From: Deltaproteobacteria bacterium
Lineage (GTDB): Bacteria > Desulfobacterota > DSM-4660 > Desulfatiglandales > Desulfatiglandaceae
Direction of reading: 5' to 3'
DNA length: 64,000 nt
Assembly: GCA_021737785.1 (NCBI GenBank)
Contig: JAIPDI010000019.1
Location: 1-64,000 of the forward strand
The notes under the pieces are model-generated. The model did no database searches and was not told the DNA's origin. It worked only from the letters and a program-made list of their open reading frames with translations. Within the stretch, counting starts at the first letter, position 1; each line of letters starts with the position of its first letter. Below are positions 19,090 to 27,625 of this stretch, in pieces. Position numbers and translations under genes: made by a program.

Positions 19090-20019
19090 TCACTGGTCAA
19101 ACTTCCTTCGCGGTCCCTTGAGGAGGGCGAAGGAGACCAGATTGACCAGTCCCCAGATGCCGGAAGCTGAGAAGCACTCTTCAATAGAGCGGTCAAACAA
19201 GACCGAGATTTTGGGCTCAAATTCCGCATCCCCTTTCCAGAGGAGGTAATAAAGAGGGACCCTCGGAAAGGGGAGGAAGCGGTAGGCCGCATCGGCCATG
19301 TCAAGGGGCCGGCCTTCGCAATAGGCGGCCGCCGATGCAAACCCGGGCAAATCCTCGCCATATCTTTCCAGCAAGGGACCAAGCCTCAATTCATGCCGGC
19401 CTTTGAAGTAGTGGGCCTGTTTGAGGTCCTTGGCACTCACCATGTCCCTCCCCAGGGGATAAAGAGAGGCCACCTGATTGAGGTAGAGGAGGGTAATGAG
19501 TTCGAGGAGGGGATCCTGCATCGATCTCCACCCATCCGCGGTCTCCCTTTTCAGACACGCATTCTCCATGTCCACCAGAATATCTTCATTTAGAAAATGA
19601 AAAACCAGCCCCCCGGAGGGGTGAGCCCGAAACAGGGTCAGATTGAGGAGATTATTCGTATCCCTGGCCCTCAGCGTCTCCCAATACTCCGCGGGCACCC
19701 GGATCGGTCTGTCGTTATGATCCAGGGGGGGCGCCGCGCTGTCCAACCGGCGGTCCTGCATGGATAAAAATGCCTCGCTGAACGGATAAGGCCCGGCGCT
19801 GAAGTTCTCGCAGGGAAAGGCATGGCAGTCCCTCAAACAGTAGTCGATCCGGTTCATGACTGCACAGGCCAGGATGGTGCAGGTCCCCCCGAAGACGGCC
19901 TTCTGGGCCGCAAGCTTTTTCTGCGCTTCCGGACTCTTCCCCGGGCCGCAGGTGGAGCAGAGCCCCAAAAGACGCAGTTTGCACACATCGCAGTTGATTC
20001 CGCAGGCCCCTGTAGGCAT
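19090..20019 (-). CDS. DUF3795 plus DUF3786 cysteine-rich protein
   Basis: A 309-residue cytoplasmic protein. The N-terminus (ACGINCDVCKLRLLGLCSTC, then further cysteines to about residue 70) matches the DUF3795 pattern and may bind metal or an Fe-S cluster. The remainder matches DUF3786, a domain seen in anaerobes such as Desulfobacterota and clostridia, often near corrinoid or one-carbon genes. No enzymatic function is established that I can name. AAGGGG precedes the ATG. It is monocistronic between the surface-protein gene and repeat-rich DNA. Confidence 0.75.
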   Translation of the reverse strand: MPTGACGINCDVCKLRLLGLCSTCGPGKSPEAQKKLAAQKAVFGGTCTILACAVMNRIDYCLRDCHAFPCENFSAGPYPFSEAFLSMQDRRLDSAAPPLDHNDRPIRVPAEYWETLRARDTNNLLNLTLFRAHPSGGLVFHFLNEDILVDMENACLKRETADGWRSMQDPLLELITLLYLNQVASLYPLGRDMVSAKDLKQAHYFKGRHELRLGPLLERYGEDLPGFASAAAYCEGRPLDMADAAYRFLPFPRVPLYYLLWKGDAEFEPKISVLFDRSIEECFSASGIWGLVNLVSFALLKGPRRKFDQ

Positions 20020-20102
20020 GGTCTGACCCCTTTCGTTTCAGAGTTGCAGATGGAAATACCAGGCTTTGGTTAGTACATCTGCCTGCCAATGAATTTTATA
20101 CC

Positions 20103-20156
20103 TGGTACCCGAACGGAAACCCGGAAAATCAAGAAACAGTGAAATATGAGAAGAGG
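20103..20156 (+). repeat. 54-base direct repeat, copy 1
   Basis: It begins TGGTACCCGAACGGAAACCC and continues with AAAATCAAGAAACAGTGAA. It is nearly identical to 20443-20496, with about three differences. Confidence 0.75.
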
Positions 20157-20267
20157 TTCAAGATCACAGGAAGCAACTCAGAGTGGATTTTCTAATAGAA
20201 AAGGGCTGTGCGATCATGATCTTCTCGCGATCTCGGGATTTGGCCCGCCGCCGCGGTTGTCCAGAGC

Positions 20268-20345
20268 TTTAGACCTTAGAATCTTTGGTTGCAATCCCGC
20301 CTTGCGGGACACCATGCGGAAAAGTTGGCGCCGTATCGGTTAGCG
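20268..20345 (+). repeat. Dispersed repeat R2, partial copy
   Basis: It shares TTAGAATCTTTGG, AATCCCGCCTTGCGGGACAC, CATGCGG and GCCGTAT with 47003-47060. Only the first half of R2 is present. Confidence 0.6.
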
Positions 20346-20442
20346 CGTGCGGGTCTTTTTCCAAGGCACAGCCCCATAGGAAATCGTCAGGGGACTGTAT
20401 GGTCTTGTTCATTGAAAAAACCCTTTTGGGGTGTTGAATAGT

Positions 20443-20496
20443 TGGTACCCGAACGGAAACCCGAAAAATCAAGAAACAGTGAACTATGAGAAGAAG
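20443..20496 (+). repeat. 54-base direct repeat, copy 2
   Basis: Second copy of the repeat at 20103-20156, same orientation. The pair could be a relic of duplication or of element insertion and loss. Confidence 0.75.
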
Positions 20497-20556
20497 TTTC
20501 TGTTAATGTAAAATTTGTTCCATCAATTTTCACTTCTCAATTCTTGAATATTCAAT

Positions 20557-20587
20557 AGTGCCTGAACGGGGTTTTCGTTCAGGCACT
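20557..20587. repeat. Perfect 12-base-arm inverted repeat
   Basis: Arms AGTGCCTGAACG and CGTTCAGGCACT flank a seven-base loop (GGGTTTT). No T tract follows on either strand, so it is not a typical intrinsic terminator. Confidence 0.7.
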
Positions 20588-20674
20588 GCCAGGATACAGG
20601 TTAGCAAATGGTTTCAGGGTTTGCAATATGTGTTATCATGCGTAAATTATTTTGATTGTAAATCGGAGGAATTG

Positions 20675-21775
20675 ATGGCGGGTGTTCGTCTGGAAGAGAT
20701 TCGAAAAGTTTATGATAATGGGCATGTGGCCGTGGCCGGCGCGACTTTTGAAGTGGCCGATGGCGAGTTCCTGGCCTTGGTGGGCCCGTCCGGCTGCGGC
20801 AAGAGCACGCTGCTGCGTATAATTGCGGGTCTGGAGACGGTCTCCCGGGGAAAGGTATTCATCGGAGACCGCCTGGTCAACCACGTGGCGCCCAAAGACA
20901 GGGACATTGCCATGGTATTTCAGAGTTATGCGTTATACCCCCACATGAGTGTGGCTGAAAACCTGGCCTTTGGTCTGAAGCTTCGTAGGCTGTCGCGGGT
21001 GGAAATACAAAGGCGGGTGGCCGGAGTAGCGGCCATGCTGGGGCTTGAAGAGGTCCTGGAGAGCCGGCCCGCGCGACTTTCCGGGGGCCAGCGCCAGCGC
21101 GTGGCATTGGGCCGTGCCCTCGTGCGCGAACCCAGCGTTTTCCTTCTTGACGAACCGCTTTCCAATCTCGATGCCAAGCTGCGGCTTTCCATGCGTGTGG
21201 AGATCGCCCGGCTCCATCGGAAACTGGGCGCCACCATGATCTACGTCACCCACGATCAGATCGAAGCCATGACCCTGGGTCAGCGCATCGTCGTGCTAAA
21301 GGGAGGGGAGATCCAGCAGATCGACACCCCCATGGTCCTGTACCAACGTCCGGAAAACCTTTTTGTGGCCGGCTTTCTCGGCAGCCCGGCCATGAACATC
21401 TTTCGAGGCTATTTGAAAGTTGCGGAGGAGCCGCATCTGGACCTCGGCGACGGTGAGATCATGCCCCTGGGAATTGCGCCTCAGGCGGTGGGGTCGTACC
21501 GCGATCGTGCAGTAGCCATAGGTCTGAGGCCCGAGGATCTGCAGCCGGCGGATGGAGATACCCCGGTTGCAAGGCCGCGCATAACGGCTGTATTGGAGGT
21601 GGTCGAGCCGGTCGGCAATGAGATTTTCCTCAATCTGTCTCATGCAGGGAAAGAAATCGTCCTGCGCACCCTGCCGAGGCCGCTGCCGGAGCCTGGCGCG
21701 ACCATGACGTTGACCTTTGATTCCAAGCGGCTGCACTTTTTTGATGCCGACACCGAACGGCGCATTAACCTCTGA
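20675..21775 (+). CDS. Orphan MalK/UgpC-type ABC transporter ATPase
   Basis: A 366-residue ATPase of the carbohydrate CUT1 type. It has Walker A GPSGCGKST, signature LSGGQRQRVALGRALV, Walker B VFLLDEPLSNLDAKLR, H-loop THDQIEAM and, after about 240 residues, a TOBE/MalK regulatory domain. GGAGGAA precedes the ATG at 20675. Neither permeases nor a binding protein are nearby, so it may energise a distant transporter, as MsmX-type ATPases do. Codon usage looks somewhat different from its neighbours, and it sits directly behind repeat-rich DNA, so recent acquisition is possible. Confidence 0.85.
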   Translation: MAGVRLEEIRKVYDNGHVAVAGATFEVADGEFLALVGPSGCGKSTLLRIIAGLETVSRGKVFIGDRLVNHVAPKDRDIAMVFQSYALYPHMSVAENLAFGLKLRRLSRVEIQRRVAGVAAMLGLEEVLESRPARLSGGQRQRVALGRALVREPSVFLLDEPLSNLDAKLRLSMRVEIARLHRKLGATMIYVTHDQIEAMTLGQRIVVLKGGEIQQIDTPMVLYQRPENLFVAGFLGSPAMNIFRGYLKVAEEPHLDLGDGEIMPLGIAPQAVGSYRDRAVAIGLRPEDLQPADGDTPVARPRITAVLEVVEPVGNEIFLNLSHAGKEIVLRTLPRPLPEPGATMTLTFDSKRLHFFDADTERRINL

Positions 21776-21872
21776 GATCCACGAAAAATATCGGGTTTTG
21801 AGTTGTATATCCATCTGCAAATGGATTATAGTCGTATCTTTTACCAACAACCCGAATTAAGGAGAATCTGGC

Positions 21873-23699
21873 ATGTGTGGGATCGTGTGTTACGTGGGGC
21901 AAAAACCGGCAAAACCGATATTGCTGGAAGGATTGAAGCGGCTCGAATATCGGGGGTATGATTCTGCGGGTCTGGCTGTTCAGGAGGGTGAGACCATCCA
22001 CTGGGAGCGGGCGGTGGGAAAGATCGTGGAGTTGGCCCACAAGGTGAACGGCCTGGAGATGAAAGGTACGGCCGGGATAGCCCATACCCGATGGGCCACC
22101 CACGGGAGGCCTTCGGAGGAGAATGCACACCCCCAGCGGGATCGGGATGATAACATATTTGTCATTCATAATGGGATCATTGAAAACTATCATGTTCTCA
22201 AAAAGAAACTGGAAGGGGAAGGGACTGTATTCAGGTCTGAGACCGATACCGAGGTCCTGGCCCACCTGATCGCGCGCCATTTCGACGGCGATCTCGGGGA
22301 TGCGGTCCGAAAAACCATGGCCCAGGTGGAGGGGACCTTCGGGATCGGCGTGATTCACCGGCAGACCCCGGGGCAGATCGTGGTGGCCCGGCGGGGGAGC
22401 CCGCTGATCATCGGCGTCAGCGACGACGGGCATTTCGTGGCCTCGGATGTGGCGGCCATGGTGCGCTACACCAACAAGGTGGTCCACTTAGAGGAAAATG
22501 AACTGGCCACCGTGACGGCCGATGGATTTTCCATCTCCACGGCCCAGGCCAAACCGGTCCAGCGGCACACCGAGACCGTGGAGTGGCGGGCAGAGGACGC
22601 GGAGCTGAACGGCTTCCCCCATTTCATGCTCAAGGAGATCTATGAACAGCCGGCGGCCCTGGAGAATGCCATCCGGGGGAGGCTGGAGCCGGGAGAGGGG
22701 GTCCCGAAGCTGGGGGGGATCATGCCGGTCTGGGAGAGCCTCAAGGAATCGCGGCACATGGTCCTGGTGGCCTGCGGGACCTCCTATTATGCCGCCAGTG
22801 TGGGAAAATATATCTTTGAGCGTCTGACCGAGATCGATACGGAGGTGGGTCTTGGCTCGGAGTTTCGCTACCGGAAGCTCAACTTCCCGCCCAACACCTT
22901 CATTGTAGCCATCAGCCAGTCAGGAGAGACCGCCGACACGCTTGCAGCCATCAAGGAGGCCAAGCGGAAGGGGGCCCGTCTCCTCGGGGTGATCAATGTG
23001 GTGGGGAGTTCCATTTCCAGGGAAACAGAGGCCGGCATCTACAATCACGCCGGGCCTGAAATCGGCGTGGCCTCCACCAAGAATTTCACCTCGCAATTGA
23101 CCATTCTGACCCTCCTGGCCCTTCTGTTGGGCCGTCATCAGAATCTTTCTCTGACCGAAGGGGTCCAGGCCATCCGGGCCCTGGAGGCCCTTCCCGGTTT
23201 GATACAGAAGGTGCTGGCCCAGGCCAACCATATCGAGGCCATTTCAGAGAAGTACTGCCACTGCACCAATTGGCTCTTTTTGGGGAGGAAATATAACTAT
23301 CCCATTGCGCTGGAAGGTGCCTTGAAGCTCAAAGAGGTCTCCTATATCCATGCAGAAGGGTATGCAGCGGGGGAGATGAAGCACGGCCCCATTGCCTTGA
23401 TCAACCCCGAGATGCCTACGGTCGCCATCATCCCCCAGGACGAGATGCACGAAAAGATGCTCAGCAATATCCATGAGATCAAGAGCCGCAAGGGTCCGGT
23501 GATCGCCATCGCCACAGAGGGGGATGACAAGGTGAGAGATATCGCGGACGACGTGATCGAGATCCCCTCGACCCTCGATTTTCTGAACCCCATCCTGACG
23601 GTTGTCCCCTGCCAGCTCCTGGCCTATTATTGCGCCAAGTTCCTCAATCGCGACATCGACAAACCGAGAAATCTGGCAAAGAGCGTGACCGTGGAATAG
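21873..23699 (+). CDS. glmS: Glutamine-fructose-6-phosphate aminotransferase (isomerizing)
   Basis: A 608-residue cytoplasmic enzyme that makes glucosamine-6-phosphate from fructose-6-phosphate and glutamine, the first step to UDP-GlcNAc. Cys2 is the N-terminal glutaminase nucleophile (MCGIVCYVG). The glutaminase domain spans about 1-230. Two SIS domains follow (ACGTSYYAA, SQSGETADT, STKNFTSQ), and the end is the usual KPRNLAKSVTVE. AAGGAGA precedes the ATG. No glmS ribozyme is recognisable in the 97-base leader, which instead carries an ATCCAT/ATGGAT dyad. It stands alone between the ATPase and the nitrogen locus. Confidence 0.95.
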   Translation: MCGIVCYVGQKPAKPILLEGLKRLEYRGYDSAGLAVQEGETIHWERAVGKIVELAHKVNGLEMKGTAGIAHTRWATHGRPSEENAHPQRDRDDNIFVIHNGIIENYHVLKKKLEGEGTVFRSETDTEVLAHLIARHFDGDLGDAVRKTMAQVEGTFGIGVIHRQTPGQIVVARRGSPLIIGVSDDGHFVASDVAAMVRYTNKVVHLEENELATVTADGFSISTAQAKPVQRHTETVEWRAEDAELNGFPHFMLKEIYEQPAALENAIRGRLEPGEGVPKLGGIMPVWESLKESRHMVLVACGTSYYAASVGKYIFERLTEIDTEVGLGSEFRYRKLNFPPNTFIVAISQSGETADTLAAIKEAKRKGARLLGVINVVGSSISRETEAGIYNHAGPEIGVASTKNFTSQLTILTLLALLLGRHQNLSLTEGVQAIRALEALPGLIQKVLAQANHIEAISEKYCHCTNWLFLGRKYNYPIALEGALKLKEVSYIHAEGYAAGEMKHGPIALINPEMPTVAIIPQDEMHEKMLSNIHEIKSRKGPVIAIATEGDDKVRDIADDVIEIPSTLDFLNPILTVVPCQLLAYYCAKFLNRDIDKPRNLAKSVTVE

Positions 23700-23788
23700 G
23701 CCCTTAAAGCCTAGTACCTTATTTCCAATAACCCTGTAACAAACAACAAGAAAATCTGTTTGTATCTCAGTACGCCTTATTTTATAGA

Positions 23789-23920
23789 CTCACACGGAGC
23801 CACAAAGAACACAGAGAAAAGGGCATGTTCCCGTTTATTTACAAAAAAAACCTTTGTGTGCTCTGTGTCTCTGTGTGAGTCCCGCCCTGGGCGGGATTGG
23901 TTGCGGATATCCGCTTTAGA
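23789..23920 (-). repeat. Dispersed repeat R1, reverse copy
   Basis: Its reverse complement is closely similar over about 130 bases to 32107-32236. Shared blocks include CCGCAACCAATCCCGCCC, GACACAGAGCACACAAAG, AAATAAACGGGAACATGCCC and TTTTCTCTGTGTTCTTTGTG. The unit is itself an imperfect inverted repeat (CACAAAG...CTTTGTG). Confidence 0.8.
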
Positions 23921-24157
23921 AATTGAGACTTATGAATTTTGAATTTATGGTGGAAGTGAAAGACTCCGGCGTGTGATACGGATAAGAAGGAACCTAACGG
24001 TTCTCTTTTTGAACAATGGGGCATCACACAAAACGACATTTCTGTTCTATCATACCCTGACAATCTACAAAAATGTATTTCATGCTCCCGACATATTTTC
24101 CGGGGCAACAATGATAACCCCATGCGAAACCAGTTACTTGGCACATAATCTTCCTCA

Positions 24158-24174
24158 TTGGCACCGGGTTTGCA
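24158..24174 (+). promoter_or_regulatory. Sigma-54 (RpoN) promoter of glnA
   Basis: The sequence TTGGCACCGGGTTTGCA matches the consensus TGGCAC-N5-TTGC at every key base, with the GG and GC elements at proper spacing. It lies about 100 bases before the glnA start. RpoN control of glnA is well established in other proteobacteria. Confidence 0.8.
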
Positions 24175-24276
24175 GAAATAGCCTGTGGAAGAGCGAAAGC
24201 CTTGGGAGAATCTTAAAAGCCAATAAACAGGATCGAGGTCCCGGCCTGCAGGACCGGGGGAGAAGGAGGAAACGCC

Positions 24277-25605
24277 ATGGATTGTCAGAGCATAGAAGAT
24301 GTGAAACGGATTGTTGAGGAAAAGGACATCAGCTTTATCCAGTTCTGGTTCACCGATGTACTGGGGGTTCTCAAAAGCTTTGCCGTTACACCGTCCGAAC
24401 TGGATGAAGGCCTCACCGAGGGCATGGGTTTTGACGGATCTTCCATTCAGGGATTTGCCAGGATCGAGGAGAGCGACATGATTGCCAAACCCGATCCAAC
24501 CACGTTTCAACTGGTGCCGTGGCGGAGCAATGAGCGGCCCGTGGCCAGGATGTTTTGCGATATCCTTAACCCCGACGGCACCCCCTATGAGGGAGACCCT
24601 CGATATGTCTTGAAACGACTCCTGAAGAAAGTGGAAGACAAGGGCTTCACCTTCTATGTCGGACCTGAGCTGGAATATTTTTACTTCAAGGACGACACCT
24701 GCACAGAGGTCCTGGATGCGGGAGGATATTTCGATTCGAGGCCCCTGGATATGGGGAGCAACTTGCGAAGGGATACGATCTTTGCGCTCCAGTCCATGGG
24801 TATTCAGGTGGAATACAGCCACCATGAGGTAGCCCCGAGCCAGCACGAAATCGATCTTCGGTACCAGGATGCCCTCAAGATGGCCGACAACACCATGACC
24901 TATCGGATCGTCGTCAAAGAGATTGCACGCCAGCACGGCGTATATGCGACCTTCATGCCCAAGCCGATCTTCGGAGAAAACGGGAGCGGGATGCATGTCC
25001 ATCAATCTCTCTTTAAGGGGAGCAGGAATGCCTTTTATGATTCAAATGATAAATATAATCTCTCCGAGATGGCGAAGCACTATATCGCGGGAGTGATGCG
25101 TCACGCCCCGGAGATTACTGCGGTCTGCAATCAGTGGGTCAATTCCTACAAGCGACTGGTACCGGGATATGAGGCCCCGGTATACGTGTCGTGGGCCAGG
25201 AGAAACCGCTCGGCCATGATCCGGGTGCCCATGTATAAGCCGGGCAAGGAAAACGCCACCCGCATCGAATTCAGGTCCCCTGATCCGGCCTGCAACCCTT
25301 ATCTTGCCTTTGCGGTGATGTTGGGCGCCGGCCTGGAAGGGATTGAAAAGAAATATGAGTTGCCGGCCCCGGTGGAAGAAGATATCTTCGAGATGAATCC
25401 GGCCGAGCGAAAGGCCCACGGGATTACCGATCTGCCGGGAAACCTCTACGCCGGGATCCTGGCCACGGAAAAGAGCGAACTGGTAAAGCGGATCCTGGGC
25501 GACCATGTGTTCCACAAATTCATTGAAAACAAAAAAATCGAATGGGACCATTACCGGACCCATGTGAGCCGGTTCGAGATCGATACGTATTTGCCGAAGC
25601 TGTAG
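24277..25605 (+). CDS. glnA: Glutamine synthetase, type I (GSI-alpha-like)
   Basis: A 442-residue cytoplasmic enzyme forming glutamine from glutamate, ammonia and ATP. The N-terminal beta-grasp and the catalytic domain are complete, with GFDGSSIQGF, the NGSGMHVHQSL metal-site segment and the ATP-site region RNRSAMIRVP. Two points favour GSI-alpha: the short length, and Arg in GFARIEESD, the position of the feedback-inhibition arginine in Gram-positive GS. The adenylylation-site motif of GSI-beta (NLYDLPPEE type) is not seen; the corresponding stretch reads DLPGNLYAG. AGGAGG precedes the ATG. Control probably comes through RpoN at 24158 and PII (glnB at 34895). Confidence 0.93.
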   Translation: MDCQSIEDVKRIVEEKDISFIQFWFTDVLGVLKSFAVTPSELDEGLTEGMGFDGSSIQGFARIEESDMIAKPDPTTFQLVPWRSNERPVARMFCDILNPDGTPYEGDPRYVLKRLLKKVEDKGFTFYVGPELEYFYFKDDTCTEVLDAGGYFDSRPLDMGSNLRRDTIFALQSMGIQVEYSHHEVAPSQHEIDLRYQDALKMADNTMTYRIVVKEIARQHGVYATFMPKPIFGENGSGMHVHQSLFKGSRNAFYDSNDKYNLSEMAKHYIAGVMRHAPEITAVCNQWVNSYKRLVPGYEAPVYVSWARRNRSAMIRVPMYKPGKENATRIEFRSPDPACNPYLAFAVMLGAGLEGIEKKYELPAPVEEDIFEMNPAERKAHGITDLPGNLYAGILATEKSELVKRILGDHVFHKFIENKKIEWDHYRTHVSRFEIDTYLPKL

Positions 25606-25815
25606 GCGCAAGACGCAAGGCATTAGGCGCAAGGTGTGAGGCGTGGGAGGGAGGCGCTGGGAGATGAGTGCCATTCCCTGCACTGACCGCCGGTTGGGTT
25701 GCGGGGATTGCCCGGGGCAGAGGGGAATGCATCTCTGCCTCCGTCCGTCAGGCCATGCGCTTAATTTTAAACCTGAGAAAAAGTCAATCGTCAATTGACA
25801 ATGAGGTAGATAGCC
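25606..25815. repeat. Degenerate GGCGCAAGGC repeat and short leader
   Basis: Directly after the glnA stop come units of GGCGCAAGACGCAAGGC and GTGTGAGGCGTG type. The complement (GCCTTGCGCC) occurs before carA. A GTCAATTGAC palindrome is at 25790-25799, just before the next gene. Confidence 0.55.
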
Positions 25816-27048
25816 ATGAAGGATGATTCCATGTCTGTTATCGGCCAGAGCCTTTTCGGGTTCCAGGCCGCGCTGCAGGAAGCGGGGTCCAGCTTTGAGG
25901 AATATCTGGACACGTACTACTACAAGAAATGGGAGAGCGACACCCTCTATTCGGCCATGGCCCTGCGAACCACGTTCGTGACGGCCATGCACCGGTTCCT
26001 GGCGGATGAGGGGCTGTTCAACCTGGAACGGGTGCAGTTGAGCCCCGTAACCGACCCCCTGGCGCACGATGTGGAGCATACGCCCAATATCAATTACAAG
26101 GGCCAGCGATATGTGATGACCCACAGCATGATCTATTCCAAGTTCCTGTCGTGTCATCATCCCAGAATCAAGGGGGTCTTTGTGGATTCCCCCAACATCC
26201 GGCTGGAGATCGAGAGCCCCGACCGTACCCAGAGGGGCAAGTACCTGATCGATTTCAGCCAGATGGACATAGAGGTGCGGAGGAACCGGGGGATCGATCT
26301 GGAAATGTACCTGAAGGAACCGGAAAGGGTGAGCAAGATTCTGGCCGAGGATATGGAAAAAGGGATGGACCTCTTTGAACGGATGATCGTCCATGCCATG
26401 ACCCAACTGGTGGAGAAAAACGACGAGGACCTCAGAAGGCTCGGGGTGGCTATAGAGGTGCCCCGGCAGCCCTTTCCCCGGTTCAGGTGCGATGAGAGCA
26501 AGAAAAAATATGGAAGGGGTTACGAACAGAGTATCGGGAAAGAAATTCAGTCGACCTTCTTCTGGATCACCGGTCTGTTGAGGGAAAATTATGATCTGGT
26601 TTACCCGTACCTCCGTCCCGAAGGGAAGGTCAGCATGTCTGAAATTACGTCAGCCATGATCTACAACTATGATATCTGCGCCAAGAGCATTATTCGGGAC
26701 ACCGGGAAGCAGACCCCGGCCCTTGAGGTCCTTTCAGGGGCAGTGCGGGAATGGCTCTATGAACCGATTGTGGAGAGGCTCCTGGACAACGGCATCATCC
26801 CGGCAAGGCCGGTCCTGTTTAATGGGAACATAAAGAATATTGATGAACTGGGGGGCTATGGGCCCTTCCTGATGATCGCGGCCAAGAAGAACCGTCAGGG
26901 CAAGCCCGCGTTTCCGGAGACCTACGGAGGCGGCATCGGGGTGGAGAGAACATTGTACGCCATCTGTCGCGGTCCCGAGGTGGGCAAGGTGGATGATATC
27001 ACCTGTTTTGGGAAGAACCCCGACAGCCACCAGATTTTCATGTTCTAA
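25816..27048 (+). CDS. Class II aminoacyl-tRNA-synthetase-like protein, possible asparagine synthetase (AS-AR type)
   Basis: A 410-residue protein with the class IIb (AspRS/AsnRS) catalytic core. Motif 2 is recognisable as IRLE (128-131) followed by DFSQMDIE (146-153), and motif 3 as GGGIGVERTL (371-380) with Arg378. The THSMIYSKF segment (102-110) resembles the Q-S-x-Q-y-k region of this class. No N-terminal OB-fold anticodon-binding domain is present. Archaeal proteins of this design (AsnRS-related asparagine synthetase, AS-AR) amidate aspartate with ammonia. Location just after glnA and ahead of glutamate synthase supports an ammonia-assimilating role; a free-standing tRNA- or protein-modifying enzyme is the alternative. 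GAGG stands ten bases before the ATG. Confidence 0.65.
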   Translation: MKDDSMSVIGQSLFGFQAALQEAGSSFEEYLDTYYYKKWESDTLYSAMALRTTFVTAMHRFLADEGLFNLERVQLSPVTDPLAHDVEHTPNINYKGQRYVMTHSMIYSKFLSCHHPRIKGVFVDSPNIRLEIESPDRTQRGKYLIDFSQMDIEVRRNRGIDLEMYLKEPERVSKILAEDMEKGMDLFERMIVHAMTQLVEKNDEDLRRLGVAIEVPRQPFPRFRCDESKKKYGRGYEQSIGKEIQSTFFWITGLLRENYDLVYPYLRPEGKVSMSEITSAMIYNYDICAKSIIRDTGKQTPALEVLSGAVREWLYEPIVERLLDNGIIPARPVLFNGNIKNIDELGGYGPFLMIAAKKNRQGKPAFPETYGGGIGVERTLYAICRGPEVGKVDDITCFGKNPDSHQIFMF

Positions 27049-27163
27049 GACGACCGGACGGCCGTAGACCAGAAAATGATCACACAGAGACACAGAGAAC
27101 ACAGAGGTATTTCATTGTACCTTACGGGGCAAGGCCCCTGACAGAAAGGACCGGTCCCGGAAA
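27049..27163. repeat. R1-related fragment (CACAGAGACACAGAGAACACAGAG)
   Basis: At 27080-27105 there is a CACAGAGACACAGAG / AACACAGAGG run, as found at the ends of R1. The rest is a plain leader. Confidence 0.5.
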
Positions 27164-27625
27164 ATGACAGATTCAAGCAAGCGCATTCTGGCGCTCTTTT
27201 ACTGCCGGAATATCCCGGAGAGCAGCGAGACCGACCGGCAGGCGATCGAGACGGCCCATGGCGAACAGATCCGCCTCTTTCCCCTGCCGTGCAGCGGGAG
27301 ACTCGAACCGATGCATCTGTTGCGGGCGCTGGAGGAGGTGGCGGATGCCGCCTACCTCATTACCTGCCCTGAAGGGGCATGCCGGTATTTTGAGGGAAAC
27401 CGTCGTGCGAAAATGCGCGTGGAGCGGACCCGGGAGATACTTGCGGCCATCGGGCTGGCGCCGGAGCGGGCCGGGATTGTCATGGGATCGAAAGAGGCCC
27501 CAAGAACGCTTGCTCAGCATGCAGCGGAAATATTTGACAAAATCTCTCAGATGGGGCCTTCGCCTGCTTTGAAGCGCCCTGCGAACGGGACGTTCGCATG
27601 CGAGAAAAGGAGAGACTGGTTATGA
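27164..27625 (+). CDS. MvhD/FlpD-like hydrogenase iron-sulfur subunit family protein
   Basis: A 153-residue cytoplasmic protein of the MvhD (FlpD) family, which carries electrons between heterodisulfide-reductase-type modules and a partner. Family features seen are LPCSGRLEPMHLLRAL and TCPEGACRYFEGNRRAKMR. Cysteines are at 14, 43, 68 and 73; the usual second Cys of the first CxxC pair is missing (CRNI), so the cluster may differ from the [2Fe-2S] of MvhD. The last 25 residues are unlike the family. It overlaps metV by ATGA, so it probably passes electrons to or from the MetVF pair. Confidence 0.75.
   Translation: MTDSSKRILALFYCRNIPESSETDRQAIETAHGEQIRLFPLPCSGRLEPMHLLRALEEVADAAYLITCPEGACRYFEGNRRAKMRVERTREILAAIGLAPERAGIVMGSKEAPRTLAQHAAEIFDKISQMGPSPALKRPANGTFACEKRRDWL

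Larger units (their letters stand above)
20020..20674. other. Repeat-rich intergenic region with direct repeats and a hairpin
   Basis: This stretch has two copies of a 54-base direct repeat 340 bases apart, a partial R2 copy, a 12-base TTGAATATTCAA palindrome and a perfect 12-base-arm hairpin. No gene is seen. A TTGCAA/TAAATT pair with 16-base spacing (about 20616-20643) could serve the ABC ATPase gene. Confidence 0.55.
23700..24276. other. glmS-glnA intergenic region
   Basis: It contains a reverse-oriented copy of repeat R1 and the sigma-54 promoter of glnA. The stretch between them (about 23930-24150) shows no gene and no NtrC site that I can defend. Confidence 0.6.

Noticed and set aside
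21776-21872. glmS ribozyme in the glmS leader
   Set aside because: The leader is only 97 bases and lacks the recognisable conserved core; only a short ATCCAT/ATGGAT dyad is visible.
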